A DNA stretch of 39,011 nucleotides from a virus: the IMG/VR virus record IMGVR_UViG_3300036852_000367, positions 1-39,011 of that record. One strand, written 5' to 3'. The position numbers and the translations under genes were made by a program. Every line of letters starts with the position of its first letter. Positions within the stretch are counted from its first letter, which is position 1. Shown in pieces: positions 10,101 through 16,807 of the stretch. The notes under the pieces were generated by a model. The model was not told the DNA's origin, searched no databases, and saw only the letters and a program-made list of their open reading frames with translations.

Positions 10101-10333
10101 ACCAACCTGCTATTGAGAGAGGATAGGTCGTACGCAATCATGAGGGTAGAATTCGCCGGAACGAATGCGTTCTGAACCTTCATCGACAGTGCCGTGTACC
10201 CCGCACGAACCCTGATTCGCCCTTCCCGGTCGAGCCTGCCGTTGATGACAGCTCGCAGCTTGTCAGAGCCGAGCAGCCGCTGGTCTAATTCTTGATGGCA
10301 GCCGCTGTTGAGCGGGATGGTAATCTTGGGCAT
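7151..10333 (-). CDS. Large tail protein, probable nozzle/stabilisation protein
   Basis: This 1060-aa beta-rich protein starts at ATG 10333, overlapping the endolysin stop (TGATG); no clear ribosome site is seen, so it probably depends on coupling. The N-terminus (GSDKLRAVINGRLDREGRIRVRAGYTAL, here split as LRAVINGRLDREGRI and RVRAGYTAL) resembles proteins annotated as packaged-DNA stabilisation or nozzle proteins (P22 gp10 / T7 gp12 role), which usually open with a list of parameter-like strands. The remainder has many repeated short strands with Asp/Gly turns, as in beta-propeller tail nozzles. Such proteins close the portal channel after packaging. The assignment relies on size, the N-terminal pattern and the position next to ejection genes. 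Confidence 0.6.
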   Translation of the reverse strand: MPKITIPLNSGCHQELDQRLLGSDKLRAVINGRLDREGRIRVRAGYTALSMKVQNAFVPANSTLMIAYDLSSLNSRLVALGDIDERPGSGQLGPGYAVDLFEYTGLTAQPWRASTERATANVARRLPSATDLRDLGILGDTTGGARAAACSALGGHVLMTWEARGDTVSGITGQQYARIVLAETGQLMTHSSLSIGTANHIPQKGRATTTASKLVVVVADFGTGGGGTRLKLFGYTYTPGTSTTLSQVATALITVAAKTLGYFNVCTVTGGDGIALAVVEDVGTGVIQVRRYDGSLAVVTPSGGQYANISLGSDPDSIAIEADVTSDTLTVVCSHGGDLKIFSYVLSTGATIGAPPYGATTQSTDDIQTTSFSVGVCRYDADEILISMHAVRNGVPTSSNAVILATYRPADHDESVRRMCVIRDSLPASTPIVKDGEALLAVKRIGDVAFSGTVGDVVVISTVLTTDFATLSNIVVPQAAPDLGVTGRFFQFLPDMTQDATTGKYYWCRCLFDASGFEVPDVTEFELGSTARRQMVEMAGNLYISGGIVLQYDGKTLSEAGWLERPRILSITPSNSTGTLDNSHTYTYVATWDYVDANGDISRGPVSFPFEVTMGAAEDTNTVVVSVPLSMRLNARTINDGSSIRVRLWRNTVDVVDTVETPSSLLQLVSTMSVDQSFFAGQTVSFVDTMPDSTLVDQEVLYTQVQSPLDNHASQPAKYLSIGNECLMSSGLHVPSKWNISKPLQPDETVSYAQNGTLAFEGRVQRGELEQAMGFAQSWLLATQRELWLLNGSGPDIRGIGEFQRQYRIPSDGGMRADGWRSVVEFGKGVMFQLEDDQLYLWAGGAPKPVGLEIQDTMLEFPNVMAACHVKGQQCVALALQNDAGDDGVIALWDQVTDQWFIDDVGVVDALAEHDGRLAYLQGGVVYLEDSDYGSGTAVPLTVDTGNVARTGSAGAGGVERMLATGVYQGDCTAELLIKYTDDQSFTSLGTQDLLAADGYSAGDPFDLEWAPNRDDVSRFELRLSITSTASNTKQAWCNAIEVHYTEDDGPKRMGDARRR

Positions 10334-10773
10334 CAGGGGGAAGCCTTGCAGAACATCCACATCTCGCGAGCACGCCGTGCCAGCAGCGCATCACTCGGGT
10401 GCCCACCGGCCTTGCTCCAGCGGACGAATTCACACCCTGCGCCGCGCACGTCTCCAGCGTTAAGCTTCTTGACTAGAGTTGAGGCCTCGAACCCGGAAGC
10501 TCCCACGTTGAACGCCAGCGATACCATCGCATCAAACTGTCCCTGGGTAATCTGAGGCACGTGGATAGCCCTGTCTACGGACTCCTCGAAGTGCCGCAGG
10601 TCGGCGCGCAGCAAGTCGTCTGCATGACTCTGGGTGATGACCATCCCCTGCTTAACGTCCCTGCCAGTATGTCCAACGCCAATCGTCCAAATACCAACCT
10701 GGTCCTGGTAGGCAGCAAGACGGCAGCCCTCTTCGGCAATGATGAAGTCGATGCCAGCGGGCGATGTCTTCAC
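10333..10773 (-). CDS. Endolysin, T4/lambdoid-type lysozyme (GH24)
   Basis: This 146-aa muramidase cleaves the beta-1,4 bond between N-acetylmuramic acid and N-acetylglucosamine. The catalytic pattern is clear: E15, D24 and T30 have the same spacing (9 and 6 residues) as E11, D20 and T26 of T4 lysozyme, within AEEGCRLAAYQDQVGIWTIG. The FNVG-type motif (LAFNVGASGF) of the family follows. No signal peptide or SAR helix is present, so the protein should be cytoplasmic until a holin opens the inner membrane. ATG 10773 overlaps the upstream stop (ATGA), and the gene lies in a lysis cluster with the 59-aa membrane protein. Confidence 0.93.
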   Translation of the reverse strand: MKTSPAGIDFIIAEEGCRLAAYQDQVGIWTIGVGHTGRDVKQGMVITQSHADDLLRADLRHFEESVDRAIHVPQITQGQFDAMVSLAFNVGASGFEASTLVKKLNAGDVRGAGCEFVRWSKAGGHPSDALLARRAREMWMFCKASP

Positions 10774-11024
10774 TTGGTCACCTCTGCCATGAAACGCTCA
10801 GCAACGTCAGTGGCCGGCCGCTGCTGCTCGGGAATTACAGACGGCTCGGGCTCGGTCAGTGGAGGTTCTTTACCGCCATTGTCAGCCTTGCGCCCCATGA
10901 ACTCCTGCCACTCGCGCTGCCGGCGCAGCTGCTCGTTTCGTGCCTTGCCGTAGCGCTGCTCGCGCTCGCGGCGACCTGCTTCGCGTCCAGCTGATACGGG
11001 GTCCCAACCAGCGAGCTTGCTCAT
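10770..11024 (-). CDS. Small charged protein of the lysis cluster, function unknown
   Basis: This 84-aa protein is highly charged: residues 10-45 are Arg/Glu-rich and helical (REAGRREREQRYGKAR) and the second half is Pro/Glu-rich. It has no membrane segment or lipobox, so it is not an obvious spanin. It overlaps both neighbours by the ATGA pattern and lies between the holin candidate and the endolysin. I do not recognise the family. Confidence 0.55.
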   Translation of the reverse strand: MSKLAGWDPVSAGREAGRREREQRYGKARNEQLRRQREWQEFMGRKADNGGKEPPLTEPEPSVIPEQQRPATDVAERFMAEVTK

Positions 11025-11089
11025 TGATGACCGTCCCCGATGAGGCTTAGGCGGCGCAGTGCCCGCTCCGAAAGCTGTCCGGCAGTCAT
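11021..11089 (-). CDS. Possible 22-aa ORF between holin and the charged protein
   Basis: A short frame from ATG 11089 (MTAGQLSERALRRLSLIG) ends in a stop that overlaps the next start by the ATGA pattern used throughout this operon. There is no convincing ribosome site, and the frame is open further upstream into the holin gene. It may be a real tiny gene or only the spacer of the lysis cluster. Confidence 0.2.
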   Translation of the reverse strand: MTAGQLSERALRRLSLIGDGHQ

Positions 11090-11118
11090 GGTATCCGTCT
11101 TGCTCCTGAGCTCTGAGG

Positions 11119-11298
11119 TCAGTCTCCTTGCTTCAGAATCGACTTCAAATCTGCGATGCGCGCAGCTTGGCTTTCGGCGAGCTGCTTTTCCAGGTCCTGG
11201 CACCGCGACCAGATTTTGTAGACCGCGAAAGCCAAGGCTCCTGCCAATGGCCCGGAACCAACGAGAGAGCCAACTATCTGTTGCGACCATTGATCCAC
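11119..11298 (-). CDS. Holin candidate (single membrane helix)
   Basis: GTG 11298 with AAGGAG a few bases upstream begins a 59-aa protein. A hydrophobic segment (IVGSLVGSGPLAGALAFAVY) is followed by an amphipathic, charged C-terminal helix (CQDLEKQLAESQ, ending LKSILKQGD). This pattern, one N-terminal transmembrane helix and a short charged tail just upstream of the endolysin, is common among small phage holins. The same frame is open further upstream to 11520, but that part lacks a ribosome site and looks like non-coding extension. A pinholin or regulatory membrane protein are alternatives. Confidence 0.6.
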   Translation of the reverse strand: MDQWSQQIVGSLVGSGPLAGALAFAVYKIWSRCQDLEKQLAESQAARIADLKSILKQGD

Positions 11299-11537
11299 AA
11301 TTCTCCTTCCAGGACCCCCATACCACGTGGGTCGCAGGATACCCGGGTTAAGGCGTTCAGGGAATGTCGTTTTTTGCTGGACAGCCTTGCGCGACGCTTT
11401 TTGCCGTGGCTTGCTTGGCAGAGTTGCCGGGCGGCATGGTGCGCACCGAGATGATGCGACGGGTGTGATTGGCCTCTTGAAACACCGCCGGCAACTTTTC
11501 TCTAAAGGCTCGGCGCTCACGGCCGTTCATCTCAAGT
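11299..11537. other. Sparse spacer between lysis genes and the rightward cassette
   Basis: This 239-bp stretch holds no secure gene. It contains one doubtful leftward ORF (11357-11530) and two T-tracts after short GC-rich pairings on the plus strand (around 11354-11374 and 11393-11402). It probably contains the promoter of the rightward cassette, but no convincing -35/-10 pair was identified. Confidence 0.4.
11357..11530 (-). CDS. Doubtful 57-aa ORF upstream of the holin
   Basis: ATG 11530 opens a basic 57-aa frame beginning MNGRERRAFREKLPAVF. Codon use is plausible and the orientation matches the lysis genes. However, the start is only seven bases from the oppositely oriented ATG at 11538 and no ribosome site has room at proper spacing. 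At most one of these two divergent starts is likely to be efficient as drawn. Confidence 0.3.
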   Translation of the reverse strand: MNGRERRAFREKLPAVFQEANHTRRIISVRTMPPGNSAKQATAKSVAQGCPAKNDIP

Positions 11538-11789
11538 ATGCAACGCTACCTGCAAGCCTCTCGCGAAGTTCAAGTCTCCAGCCGCCACCGCATGGCGCAC
11601 GGTTTCGATGTCATCGAATGTGCGCTCAGCAAAGAGCAGGCTGCCAATCTCGCCTCTTGGGACCGCCCGGCGCCCAAGGCCACGCTACCAGCCACGCCCG
11701 CGGCTCGTCACCGTCATGAACCAGTGTCGCCCTTCCGCCGCCTGACTGACACGCCCGCTCGTCGCTTCCAAGGTTGGAGGATCCCATGA
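11538..11789 (+). CDS. Arginine-rich small protein, first gene of the rightward cassette
   Basis: This 83-aa frame ends in a stop that overlaps the next start by ATGA, which supports it as the first gene of the cassette. The product is rich in Arg, Ala and Pro (e.g. RPAPKATLPATPAARHRHE). A weakly conserved-looking segment, GFDVIECALSKEQAANL, lies near residues 22-38. No ribosome site is evident. Function unknown; it could also be chance reading in GC-rich DNA. Confidence 0.4.
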   Translation: MQRYLQASREVQVSSRHRMAHGFDVIECALSKEQAANLASWDRPAPKATLPATPAARHRHEPVSPFRRLTDTPARRFQGWRIP

Positions 11790-12076
11790 ACAAATCACTG
11801 GCCTCAGAGTTCCAGGTCCACAAGTACGCTATAGGAGAAGACAGGTCTCTGATCAGGATGCCAGTGGGCGCTCGCGTGCTGACCGTCCAGATGCAGGGCG
11901 ATAATCCCCAACTATGGGCGCTTGTTGACGTGTCCAAAGGAACAGAGGTGCGAGAGTTCCTAACCATAGGAACGGGTCACACTTTACCAATCCCAGCGCA
12001 TCGACTCACCTACGTGAATACTTTCCAGATACTTTCAGGAAGGCTCGTGTTTCACGTGTTCGAGGTGGAGCAGTGA
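11786..12076 (+). CDS. DUF7352-like small phage protein
   Basis: This 96-aa protein starts at ATG 11786, with GGAGG five bases upstream; the in-frame ATG at 11774 is too close to that site to be preferred. The pattern HKYAIGEDRSLIRMPVGARVL, then PQLWALVD, then FLTIGTGHTLPIP and a closing LVFHVFE, is that of a widespread small phage family (DUF7352 as I recall it). The function of that family is unknown. All expected blocks are present, so the gene looks intact. It is coupled to the genes on both sides. Confidence 0.7.
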   Translation: MNKSLASEFQVHKYAIGEDRSLIRMPVGARVLTVQMQGDNPQLWALVDVSKGTEVREFLTIGTGHTLPIPAHRLTYVNTFQILSGRLVFHVFEVEQ

Positions 12077-12327
12077 TCCGTTTCGCATGGCTCGCCGACG
12101 TGCTCGGCATCCGAGAGCAGATTCCGTCGTCCTTCGAGATGACGTTGACTCCCTACACAGAGGACGACTCTCCTACAGAGGAATGCTCTCCTCCTACACT
12201 GCCGAGCCCTGTCAGTGCTGACACGGCAATCGAGCTGGCCAACGAAGCTGCTGACGCTCACGACTTCGAGACTGCCAAGGCCTGGATGCAGTTCGCAAAT
12301 CACGCATGCAGGCGATTCCCACTCTGA
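12073..12327 (+). CDS. Hypothetical acidic protein
   Basis: This 84-aa protein starts at GTG 12073, which overlaps the previous TGA (GTGA) and is preceded by GAGGTGG. The N-terminal half is Thr/Glu/Pro-rich and likely disordered. The C-terminal half (IELANEAADAHDFETAKAWM) looks like a pair of short alpha helices resembling a single TPR-type hairpin. No family recognised. Confidence 0.55.
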   Translation: MIRFAWLADVLGIREQIPSSFEMTLTPYTEDDSPTEECSPPTLPSPVSADTAIELANEAADAHDFETAKAWMQFANHACRRFPL

Positions 12328-12338
12328 AAGGAACCACC

Positions 12339-12635
12339 ATGAAAGCAATCACCGCATGCTGCTACGTCGCAGCCGTATTCACAACCGCTGCACCTGTGGC
12401 TGCAGACACAGCGCCTACGACACCCAACGACTCGCCGCACAACATCCTGGTCGCCTTCACCGTACCGTCTGGTCCCCCTGCAGTCATCGGGCAGATGGTC
12501 GACGACCCTACGTGTTGGCAGGTCGCTCAGCTGCTGACCAAGGGAGCCCCGAGCCAGGTCTTCTTCTGCATCACAGGCAGCGACCTGAAGTCCTCCGTGG
12601 GCAAGGCGGTCATCCCGAAAGGGGCGCGCTCGTGA
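12339..12635 (+). CDS. Predicted secreted small protein
   Basis: This 98-aa protein starts at ATG 12339, preceded by AAAGGAA. The N-terminus MKAITACCYVAAVFTTAAPV followed by AADTA is a typical Sec signal peptide with likely cleavage near APVAA-D. The mature part would be about 75 residues with two cysteines (DDPTCWQ and FFCITG) that could form a disulfide. A phage-encoded exported protein outside the lysis and structural sets often acts on the envelope during infection, for example in superinfection exclusion, but there is no direct evidence for that here. The following gene overlaps by GTGA. Confidence 0.65.
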   Translation: MKAITACCYVAAVFTTAAPVAADTAPTTPNDSPHNILVAFTVPSGPPAVIGQMVDDPTCWQVAQLLTKGAPSQVFFCITGSDLKSSVGKAVIPKGARS

Positions 12636-12901
12636 ACCAGGGCCATTGCTCGCAGCCATCGTGCCCCGAGTGCGGGCAGCCTGTGCCGATGATGCGTGGC
12701 AAGGGGCGCCCTCGTAAGTACTGCACTGACAAGTGCCGCTACGATGCCCGCCTGGTGGCTCAGAACGCGGCTCACAGGGATCGATACGCGCAGCTCCGGG
12801 AAGCAGGAGCCACTCCCATCGAGGCGTTCCACGGGCGCGACCAGGGAACTTTCATGAAGATGATGAAAGCGCTCAAGGCCGGCGAGCGCCCGTCGTTCTG
12901 A
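12632..12901 (+). CDS. Small zinc-ribbon protein
   Basis: This 89-aa protein starts at GTG 12632, overlapping the previous TGA. It has a four-cysteine zinc motif (CPECGQPVP, then KYCTDKCRYDAR) like many small phage and bacterial DNA-binding or scaffold zinc ribbons. A basic helical segment and a C-terminal GTFMKMMKALKAGERP follow. The motif suggests nucleic-acid binding or protein interaction; the target is unknown. Confidence 0.6.
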   Translation: MNQGHCSQPSCPECGQPVPMMRGKGRPRKYCTDKCRYDARLVAQNAAHRDRYAQLREAGATPIEAFHGRDQGTFMKMMKALKAGERPSF

Positions 12902-12906
12902 TAGTC

Positions 12907-13077
12907 ATGAACGCCAACACGACGCAGACACTGGTTCCCGCGAGCTACGACGCCCTGGAGTGCGAGGTGTACACCCTGCTCTCGGACTTCACCGAACGTG
13001 ACACGATGCAACCTCCCCCGTCCGTTCAGATTGGCCTGGAGCTCGAATGCGCCGGGCTGGAAGTGGAGTGGCAATGA
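12907..13077 (+). CDS. Hypothetical acidic 56-aa protein
   Basis: ATG 12907 opens a short acidic protein (MNANTTQTLVPASYDALECE). It ends in a stop that overlaps the next ATG (ATGA). No clear ribosome site lies upstream, and the five-base gap after the previous stop suggests reinitiation. No family or motif recognised. Confidence 0.5.
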   Translation: MNANTTQTLVPASYDALECEVYTLLSDFTERDTMQPPPSVQIGLELECAGLEVEWQ

Positions 13078-13283
13078 CCCATGCCCAGTTCGTGCGCAAT
13101 GTGCTGCTGATGGCAGCGAGCTTCGTAATCTCCGCCGGCATCGTGTCCGGCGTGTTCGACAACCACCGCCCATCAGGGCAGAAGGGGGCCACATGGCCGC
13201 TATCCAAGCATCCTACACGTTCACACCCGCACTCCCCAATGGGAGCACCATCACAGTTTCAGGAAACACCGAGTCCGAGGTGA
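13074..13283 (+). CDS. Small single-pass membrane protein
   Basis: This 69-aa protein starts at ATG 13074, overlapping the previous stop. Residues about 8-27 (VRNVLLMAASFVISAGIVSG) form one hydrophobic helix, followed by a basic, Pro/His/Ser-rich tail. The tail overlaps the next gene by 91 nt in another frame, so selection on that part may come mainly from the neighbour. A membrane role in host-cell modification is possible but not shown. Confidence 0.5.
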   Translation: MTHAQFVRNVLLMAASFVISAGIVSGVFDNHRPSGQKGATWPLSKHPTRSHPHSPMGAPSQFQETPSPR

Positions 13284-13378
13284 AGCAAGCAGTCAAGGCA
13301 GCGCTTCTCACGAAGCAGACATCGCAGCAGACAGGACTGGCGGCAATCGAGCAGGCCGTATCGGAGATGGATCAGTAG
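13193..13378 (+). CDS. Hypothetical 61-aa protein, last gene of the cassette
   Basis: ATG 13193 is preceded by an excellent AAGGGGG. The product MAAIQASYTFTPALPNGSTI continues with a strand and helix pattern (ESEVKQAVKAALL), as in a small alpha-beta fold. It begins inside the preceding gene (91-nt overlap). The strong ribosome site makes this the better supported of the two frames. Function unknown. Confidence 0.6.
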   Translation: MAAIQASYTFTPALPNGSTITVSGNTESEVKQAVKAALLTKQTSQQTGLAAIEQAVSEMDQ

Positions 13379-13573
13379 ATTCTTCTCAAGCCACGCAGGG
13401 AGTGGCCGTTCACATCATCAAGGGCAACGCGATAGCGACCCGAGGCCCAACGCGCAAGCGGCCCGCTCCGGCGGATAGGGCAGAGTCAAGCAGGCCTACC
13501 GACTCAAACAGCTGGCCGCAGGCGGAGTGGACTGGAAGCCACCTAACCGGTACCGGGTTATCAGCGGGTAGCA

Positions 13574-13599
13574 AACGCCTCGGAGCAATCCGGGGCGTT
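13574..13599. terminator. Hairpin between convergent cassette and fibre gene
   Basis: A 10-bp stem (AACGCCTCGG with CCGGGGCGTT, one T-G wobble) encloses a six-base loop. It lies between the end of the rightward cassette and the end of the leftward fibre gene. A moderately T-rich stretch follows on the plus strand. It probably terminates the cassette and may work in both directions. Confidence 0.6.
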
Positions 13600-13605
13600 G
13601 CTGTT

Positions 13606-15204
13606 TCAGTTGTAGATATCCACGAGCACGGATCCCGTTCCTCCAGTGCCACCTGCTCCGCTGGTAACAGTTCCGGCACCGATTCCACCTGTTACGTTGC
13701 AGCCACCACCGCCACCGCCACCGCCGCCGGGGAAGCCACCATCGCCGCCGGCAAATGCTGTCTGTGGCGTGGATCCGCGTTTGCCGCCGCCTCCGCCACC
13801 GCCAGCTCCGCTGAAATAGCGCACGTTCGTGGAGTCTGCCCCGTTGCCGCCGGCCGAGGAACCACCGGTGCCTGCCGTGCCGCCCGAGCCACTTTCGCTC
13901 ATGCCCGAGGTCACGCCGGAAGCACCTCCCGCGCCCCCGTTTACGCCGGTTCCGGAACCCGTACCGCTGGCTCCTCCGCCACCACCACCGCCTCCGCCGC
14001 GTGCGGATTGCCCGCCAGCGCCGCCTAGGCCTGTTGTGGTCACAACTTGTGCGCGCCCGCCACCCGCGGCCCCGCCGTAATTCGAGGACGTCCCCGGGAT
14101 GGTATTGGTGGTGCTGGCAGGGTCGGTAACACCAGACCCTCCTTCTCCGTCAGTGGCGCCTGGAGCCTGACCAGGTCTTCCTCCGATGTTGGTTGTACCA
14201 GCAGATATCACCTTTCCTATGACACCTGCGGACCTGGTACCGCCGCCGGTTCCGCCCATTGCCTGGGCGGTACCGGCAGCCGTTGGACCTTTTCCCGGAC
14301 CTCCTCCGAAAGCGGTCAAGAACGCGCCTACAGACGTGGTCCCTCCCACAGTGCCATCGTTGCCTGCCAGGGCTACCGTGCCAGACGCCGCGTTTCCTTT
14401 GGTACCGGCAGCGCCAACCACGATTGCCAACGGTAGGGCCGCAATGATTTCGGCTCGGCTAGTCCAGACCGGCGGGTGCATCGCGGCACCGCCGCCTGAC
14501 GTGCCTCCGGCTCCTTGGCCATCAGATACGTTGGTCCCGCCGCTGGCGCCACCTCCTCCGCCGCCCTGGCCGTACCAGCAGAACCATTCGCCAGACGGAA
14601 CATCCCCAGACGTTGTCCAAGTCGTTGTACCGACCGGGAAATCTCCGAGCGCGGTGGACATCGTGTCGATCAGGGTGAAGCCCACCCCCGCTGCCCCCGT
14701 CGGTCCAGTGGCGCCCGTCGGCCCGGTCGGCCCAGTGGGCCCCGTCGGGCCAGTGGCACCTGCGCTTCCGGAAGTACCTCCCGGTCCCGAGTACCACCCA
14801 TCGATGCCGTCACTAAGGAACCGGATGTATCCGGTCTCCGTGTACGTGGCGCGCGGCTGCTGGTTGACCTTACCTGAGGTCACAAGGGCGCCATTGGACC
14901 TGGATGAGCTCGTTACCGTCAGAGCTCCCCTGGAGGCGTCTAGCTCGACTGTGACGCTATCCCCGATACGGGTGCCCCTGGCAATCGGCAGCAGCAGGCG
15001 CTGTCCCTGCGTGCTCGGGAACAGCCTCAGCACGTCTCCCACCTTGGCCGTCACGACCGACTCCTGGTGGGTCGTCATCGGCGGCGGCAGTGGCAGCGCC
15101 AGCGCCAGGTCAGCCGCTATCCGGTCCAGCTCAGCGAAGATGCCCGCCGACTGCTCGTCAGTCAGACCAGGCAGGTGCCGTGAAGGTCTGCTCTTCTGGC
15201 CCAT
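13606..15204 (-). CDS. Tail fibre with collagen-like and glycine-rich domains
   Basis: This 532-aa protein follows a 280-aa putative fibre gene. Residues 1-140 are ordinary sequence. Residues about 145-170 are collagen-like GPT/GAT triplets (GPTGPTGPTGATGPTG), which trimerise in many phage fibres. From about residue 190 to the end it is extremely glycine-rich, with runs of seven or more Gly, and it closes with a short hydrophobic strand (SVLVDIYN). This is like glycine-rich distal fibre or adhesin domains that fold as polyglycine II bundles. It probably binds the host receptor. ATG 15204 has no clear ribosome site, but it follows the upstream stop by three bases, so coupling is likely. Simple-sequence structure may make this gene prone to length variation. 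Confidence 0.75.
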   Translation of the reverse strand: MGQKSRPSRHLPGLTDEQSAGIFAELDRIAADLALALPLPPPMTTHQESVVTAKVGDVLRLFPSTQGQRLLLPIARGTRIGDSVTVELDASRGALTVTSSSRSNGALVTSGKVNQQPRATYTETGYIRFLSDGIDGWYSGPGGTSGSAGATGPTGPTGPTGPTGATGPTGAAGVGFTLIDTMSTALGDFPVGTTTWTTSGDVPSGEWFCWYGQGGGGGGASGGTNVSDGQGAGGTSGGGAAMHPPVWTSRAEIIAALPLAIVVGAAGTKGNAASGTVALAGNDGTVGGTTSVGAFLTAFGGGPGKGPTAAGTAQAMGGTGGGTRSAGVIGKVISAGTTNIGGRPGQAPGATDGEGGSGVTDPASTTNTIPGTSSNYGGAAGGGRAQVVTTTGLGGAGGQSARGGGGGGGGGASGTGSGTGVNGGAGGASGVTSGMSESGSGGTAGTGGSSAGGNGADSTNVRYFSGAGGGGGGGKRGSTPQTAFAGGDGGFPGGGGGGGGGCNVTGGIGAGTVTSGAGGTGGTGSVLVDIYN

Positions 15205-15207
15205 GGC

Positions 15208-16050
15208 TCAGAACGTGATGGTGCGCGGAGGGTAGAGCCCGGCCATGCGGCGACGGTCGGCTACGGACGGGATGCCGTTGCAGTAGAAGCAGGATGCCCA
15301 ATCGATAGTGTCAGCGTCTGACGCGGATGCGTTCCCACAGGCAACAGCTATAAACGCATTGCCGTCGAAAATAGATGCCGGCATCGCACCTACTGATTCC
15401 GTGACAATGCGCGTCTGCAATACGAGGTCTGAATAAATCTTCCCGCGGTCTGCTGTTGGGCTACCGCCGAGCACTAGCAGCGGGTCGAATATCCACTCCA
15501 GCCAGTGATATCCCGCGCCGACTAGCGTGCTGGCCACGGCGTTGCGGCTGGTCGCGCCTCCCACTCCTGTGGCATTGCAGGTCAATCCGATATTGTCGCC
15601 GCCGGTGGTTCCGGAGACACAGATAATGCGACCCTGACCGCCTGTCGTATTGTTGTGCGAAAAGTACGTGCCGGCTCCGGTAGTATCACCATTGGCATCT
15701 GGCTGGCGAAACCAACCACCTACATACGTCGCACCGGTCCACCCCGCTTGCACTGCCCCAGACACTATGCGACTTGGGTTTGGATCCGTCTGTTTGCGCA
15801 TCCGGAACTGAGTAGAATTATTCTCAGAGAGCACTGTCGGCTGGTTCGCCACCGTGGCCTGCACGAGGTCGAACGTCGTGTGCAGGTTTCCCTCAGGCAC
15901 CTTGAACGCAGCTGTGCCAATCCCGCTGGCATTGCGCGCGTGCCACCAATATCCGTTGGTGAGCACCGTGATGTCACTCAGGTCATCGGTGGCACGAGAC
16001 TGCTGAACCATCCTGCCGGCGCTGCTGCGCGCGTAGCCACGCCCGGTCAC
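15208..16050 (-). CDS. Putative fibre/lectin-like virion protein
   Basis: This 280-aa protein starts at GTG 16050, overlapping the upstream TGA and preceded by GAGG. It is beta-rich and aromatic, with patches such as NGYWWHARNASG, TYFSHNNTTGG and WLEWIFDP that resemble concanavalin-like jelly-roll (LamG-type) carbohydrate-binding folds. It ends ARRMAGLYPP-like (RRRMAGLYPPRTITF). Position directly before the glycine-rich fibre supports a role in adsorption. The lectin fold is inferred from pattern only. Confidence 0.55.
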   Translation of the reverse strand: MTGRGYARSSAGRMVQQSRATDDLSDITVLTNGYWWHARNASGIGTAAFKVPEGNLHTTFDLVQATVANQPTVLSENNSTQFRMRKQTDPNPSRIVSGAVQAGWTGATYVGGWFRQPDANGDTTGAGTYFSHNNTTGGQGRIICVSGTTGGDNIGLTCNATGVGGATSRNAVASTLVGAGYHWLEWIFDPLLVLGGSPTADRGKIYSDLVLQTRIVTESVGAMPASIFDGNAFIAVACGNASASDADTIDWASCFYCNGIPSVADRRRMAGLYPPRTITF

Positions 16051-16805
16051 CCGTTGTACCTCTTGGACCGGCGCATCGTCTGCCCGCCTGTGTTGACGAC
16101 CTTGGGCACGTAGCGGCCAATCTTCGTCTCGCACACGGCGCGCTCAATCTTGGCCATGTCTCCGCGCTTGCCGGCGTTGCGGTCGCGCACACTGATACGG
16201 GCAACCATCTCCCACACGCACCAGCGAAAGCCGAACTCGCTCGGGAAGACCAGAATCTCGTCGTCATCAAGCGCGCTCACCCAAACAGGCAGGTAGCTCA
16301 GCTTGAAAACGCCGGTCGTGCTGAATGGGGCCAGCGCAATCTTGCCAGCGTCAACGTCGTACTCGGTGCCATCGACGCCCTCGATACTGGTAGGTGTGCC
16401 CTGCTTCTTCACAGAGTAGAACAGCGGTCTGCTATTGGTCGACGACCTCTCGGGAAGAACGTCGCGCAGACGCGACCAGTCCACCGGTGTCAGCGACTCC
16501 CATCGCTGCCCGCTGTACACGTCGATGCGCCGAATCTCATGGGCCAGCGTCGGCCAGTCGATGAGCGAGTAGTTCTCGTTGTCATCGGCGCGCTCCGTGG
16601 GCAGATCGTCCTGCTCGGTTTCCTCGATGTAGAACGGGAAGTCCCTAGATGTCAGCTCTTCACGGAAGGCCTGGATGACGCTGTTCAGCTCGGCGTTGAT
16701 GTCGTCGTTGGGATGGCGAAACGTGTCGCCATCTCCGATGGTTCCGCCAATGCCGGCCTCGAAGACGACGGCGCGGCGGAACTCCGCGAACGTCTTCTGA
16801 ATCAC
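16047..16805 (-). CDS. Head completion/neck protein, P22 gp4-like
   Basis: This 252-aa protein starts at GTG 16805 with an AGGG-type ribosome site. It opens with MIQKTFAEFRRAVVFE and continues with an alternation typical of head-tail adaptors (RHPNDDINAELNSVIQAF, WPTLAHEIRRIDVYSG, FKLSYLPVW). Near the C-terminus a helical region (CVWEMVARISVRDRNAG) is followed by a basic tail. P22 gp4-type proteins bind the portal after packaging and hold the tail nozzle. The position between head genes and fibre genes fits. Confidence 0.65.
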   Translation of the reverse strand: MIQKTFAEFRRAVVFEAGIGGTIGDGDTFRHPNDDINAELNSVIQAFREELTSRDFPFYIEETEQDDLPTERADDNENYSLIDWPTLAHEIRRIDVYSGQRWESLTPVDWSRLRDVLPERSSTNSRPLFYSVKKQGTPTSIEGVDGTEYDVDAGKIALAPFSTTGVFKLSYLPVWVSALDDDEILVFPSEFGFRWCVWEMVARISVRDRNAGKRGDMAKIERAVCETKIGRYVPKVVNTGGQTMRRSKRYNG

Positions 16806-16807
16806 GC

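Noticed and set aside
11393-11402. T-tracts upstream of the cassette taken as rho-independent terminators
   Set aside because: Stems before the T-runs are short with G-T pairs, and no rightward transcript is expected to reach them.
13402-14028. Plus-strand ORF running from the cassette end into the fibre gene
   Set aside because: It crosses the terminator hairpin and most of it is the antisense of glycine-rich repeats. Only the first 60 codons are outside another gene, and no ribosome site supports them.
14186-15235. Plus-strand ORF of 349 codons opposite the fibre gene
   Set aside because: Pro/Val/Ala-rich complement of the glycine- and collagen-like coding sequence; a shadow.
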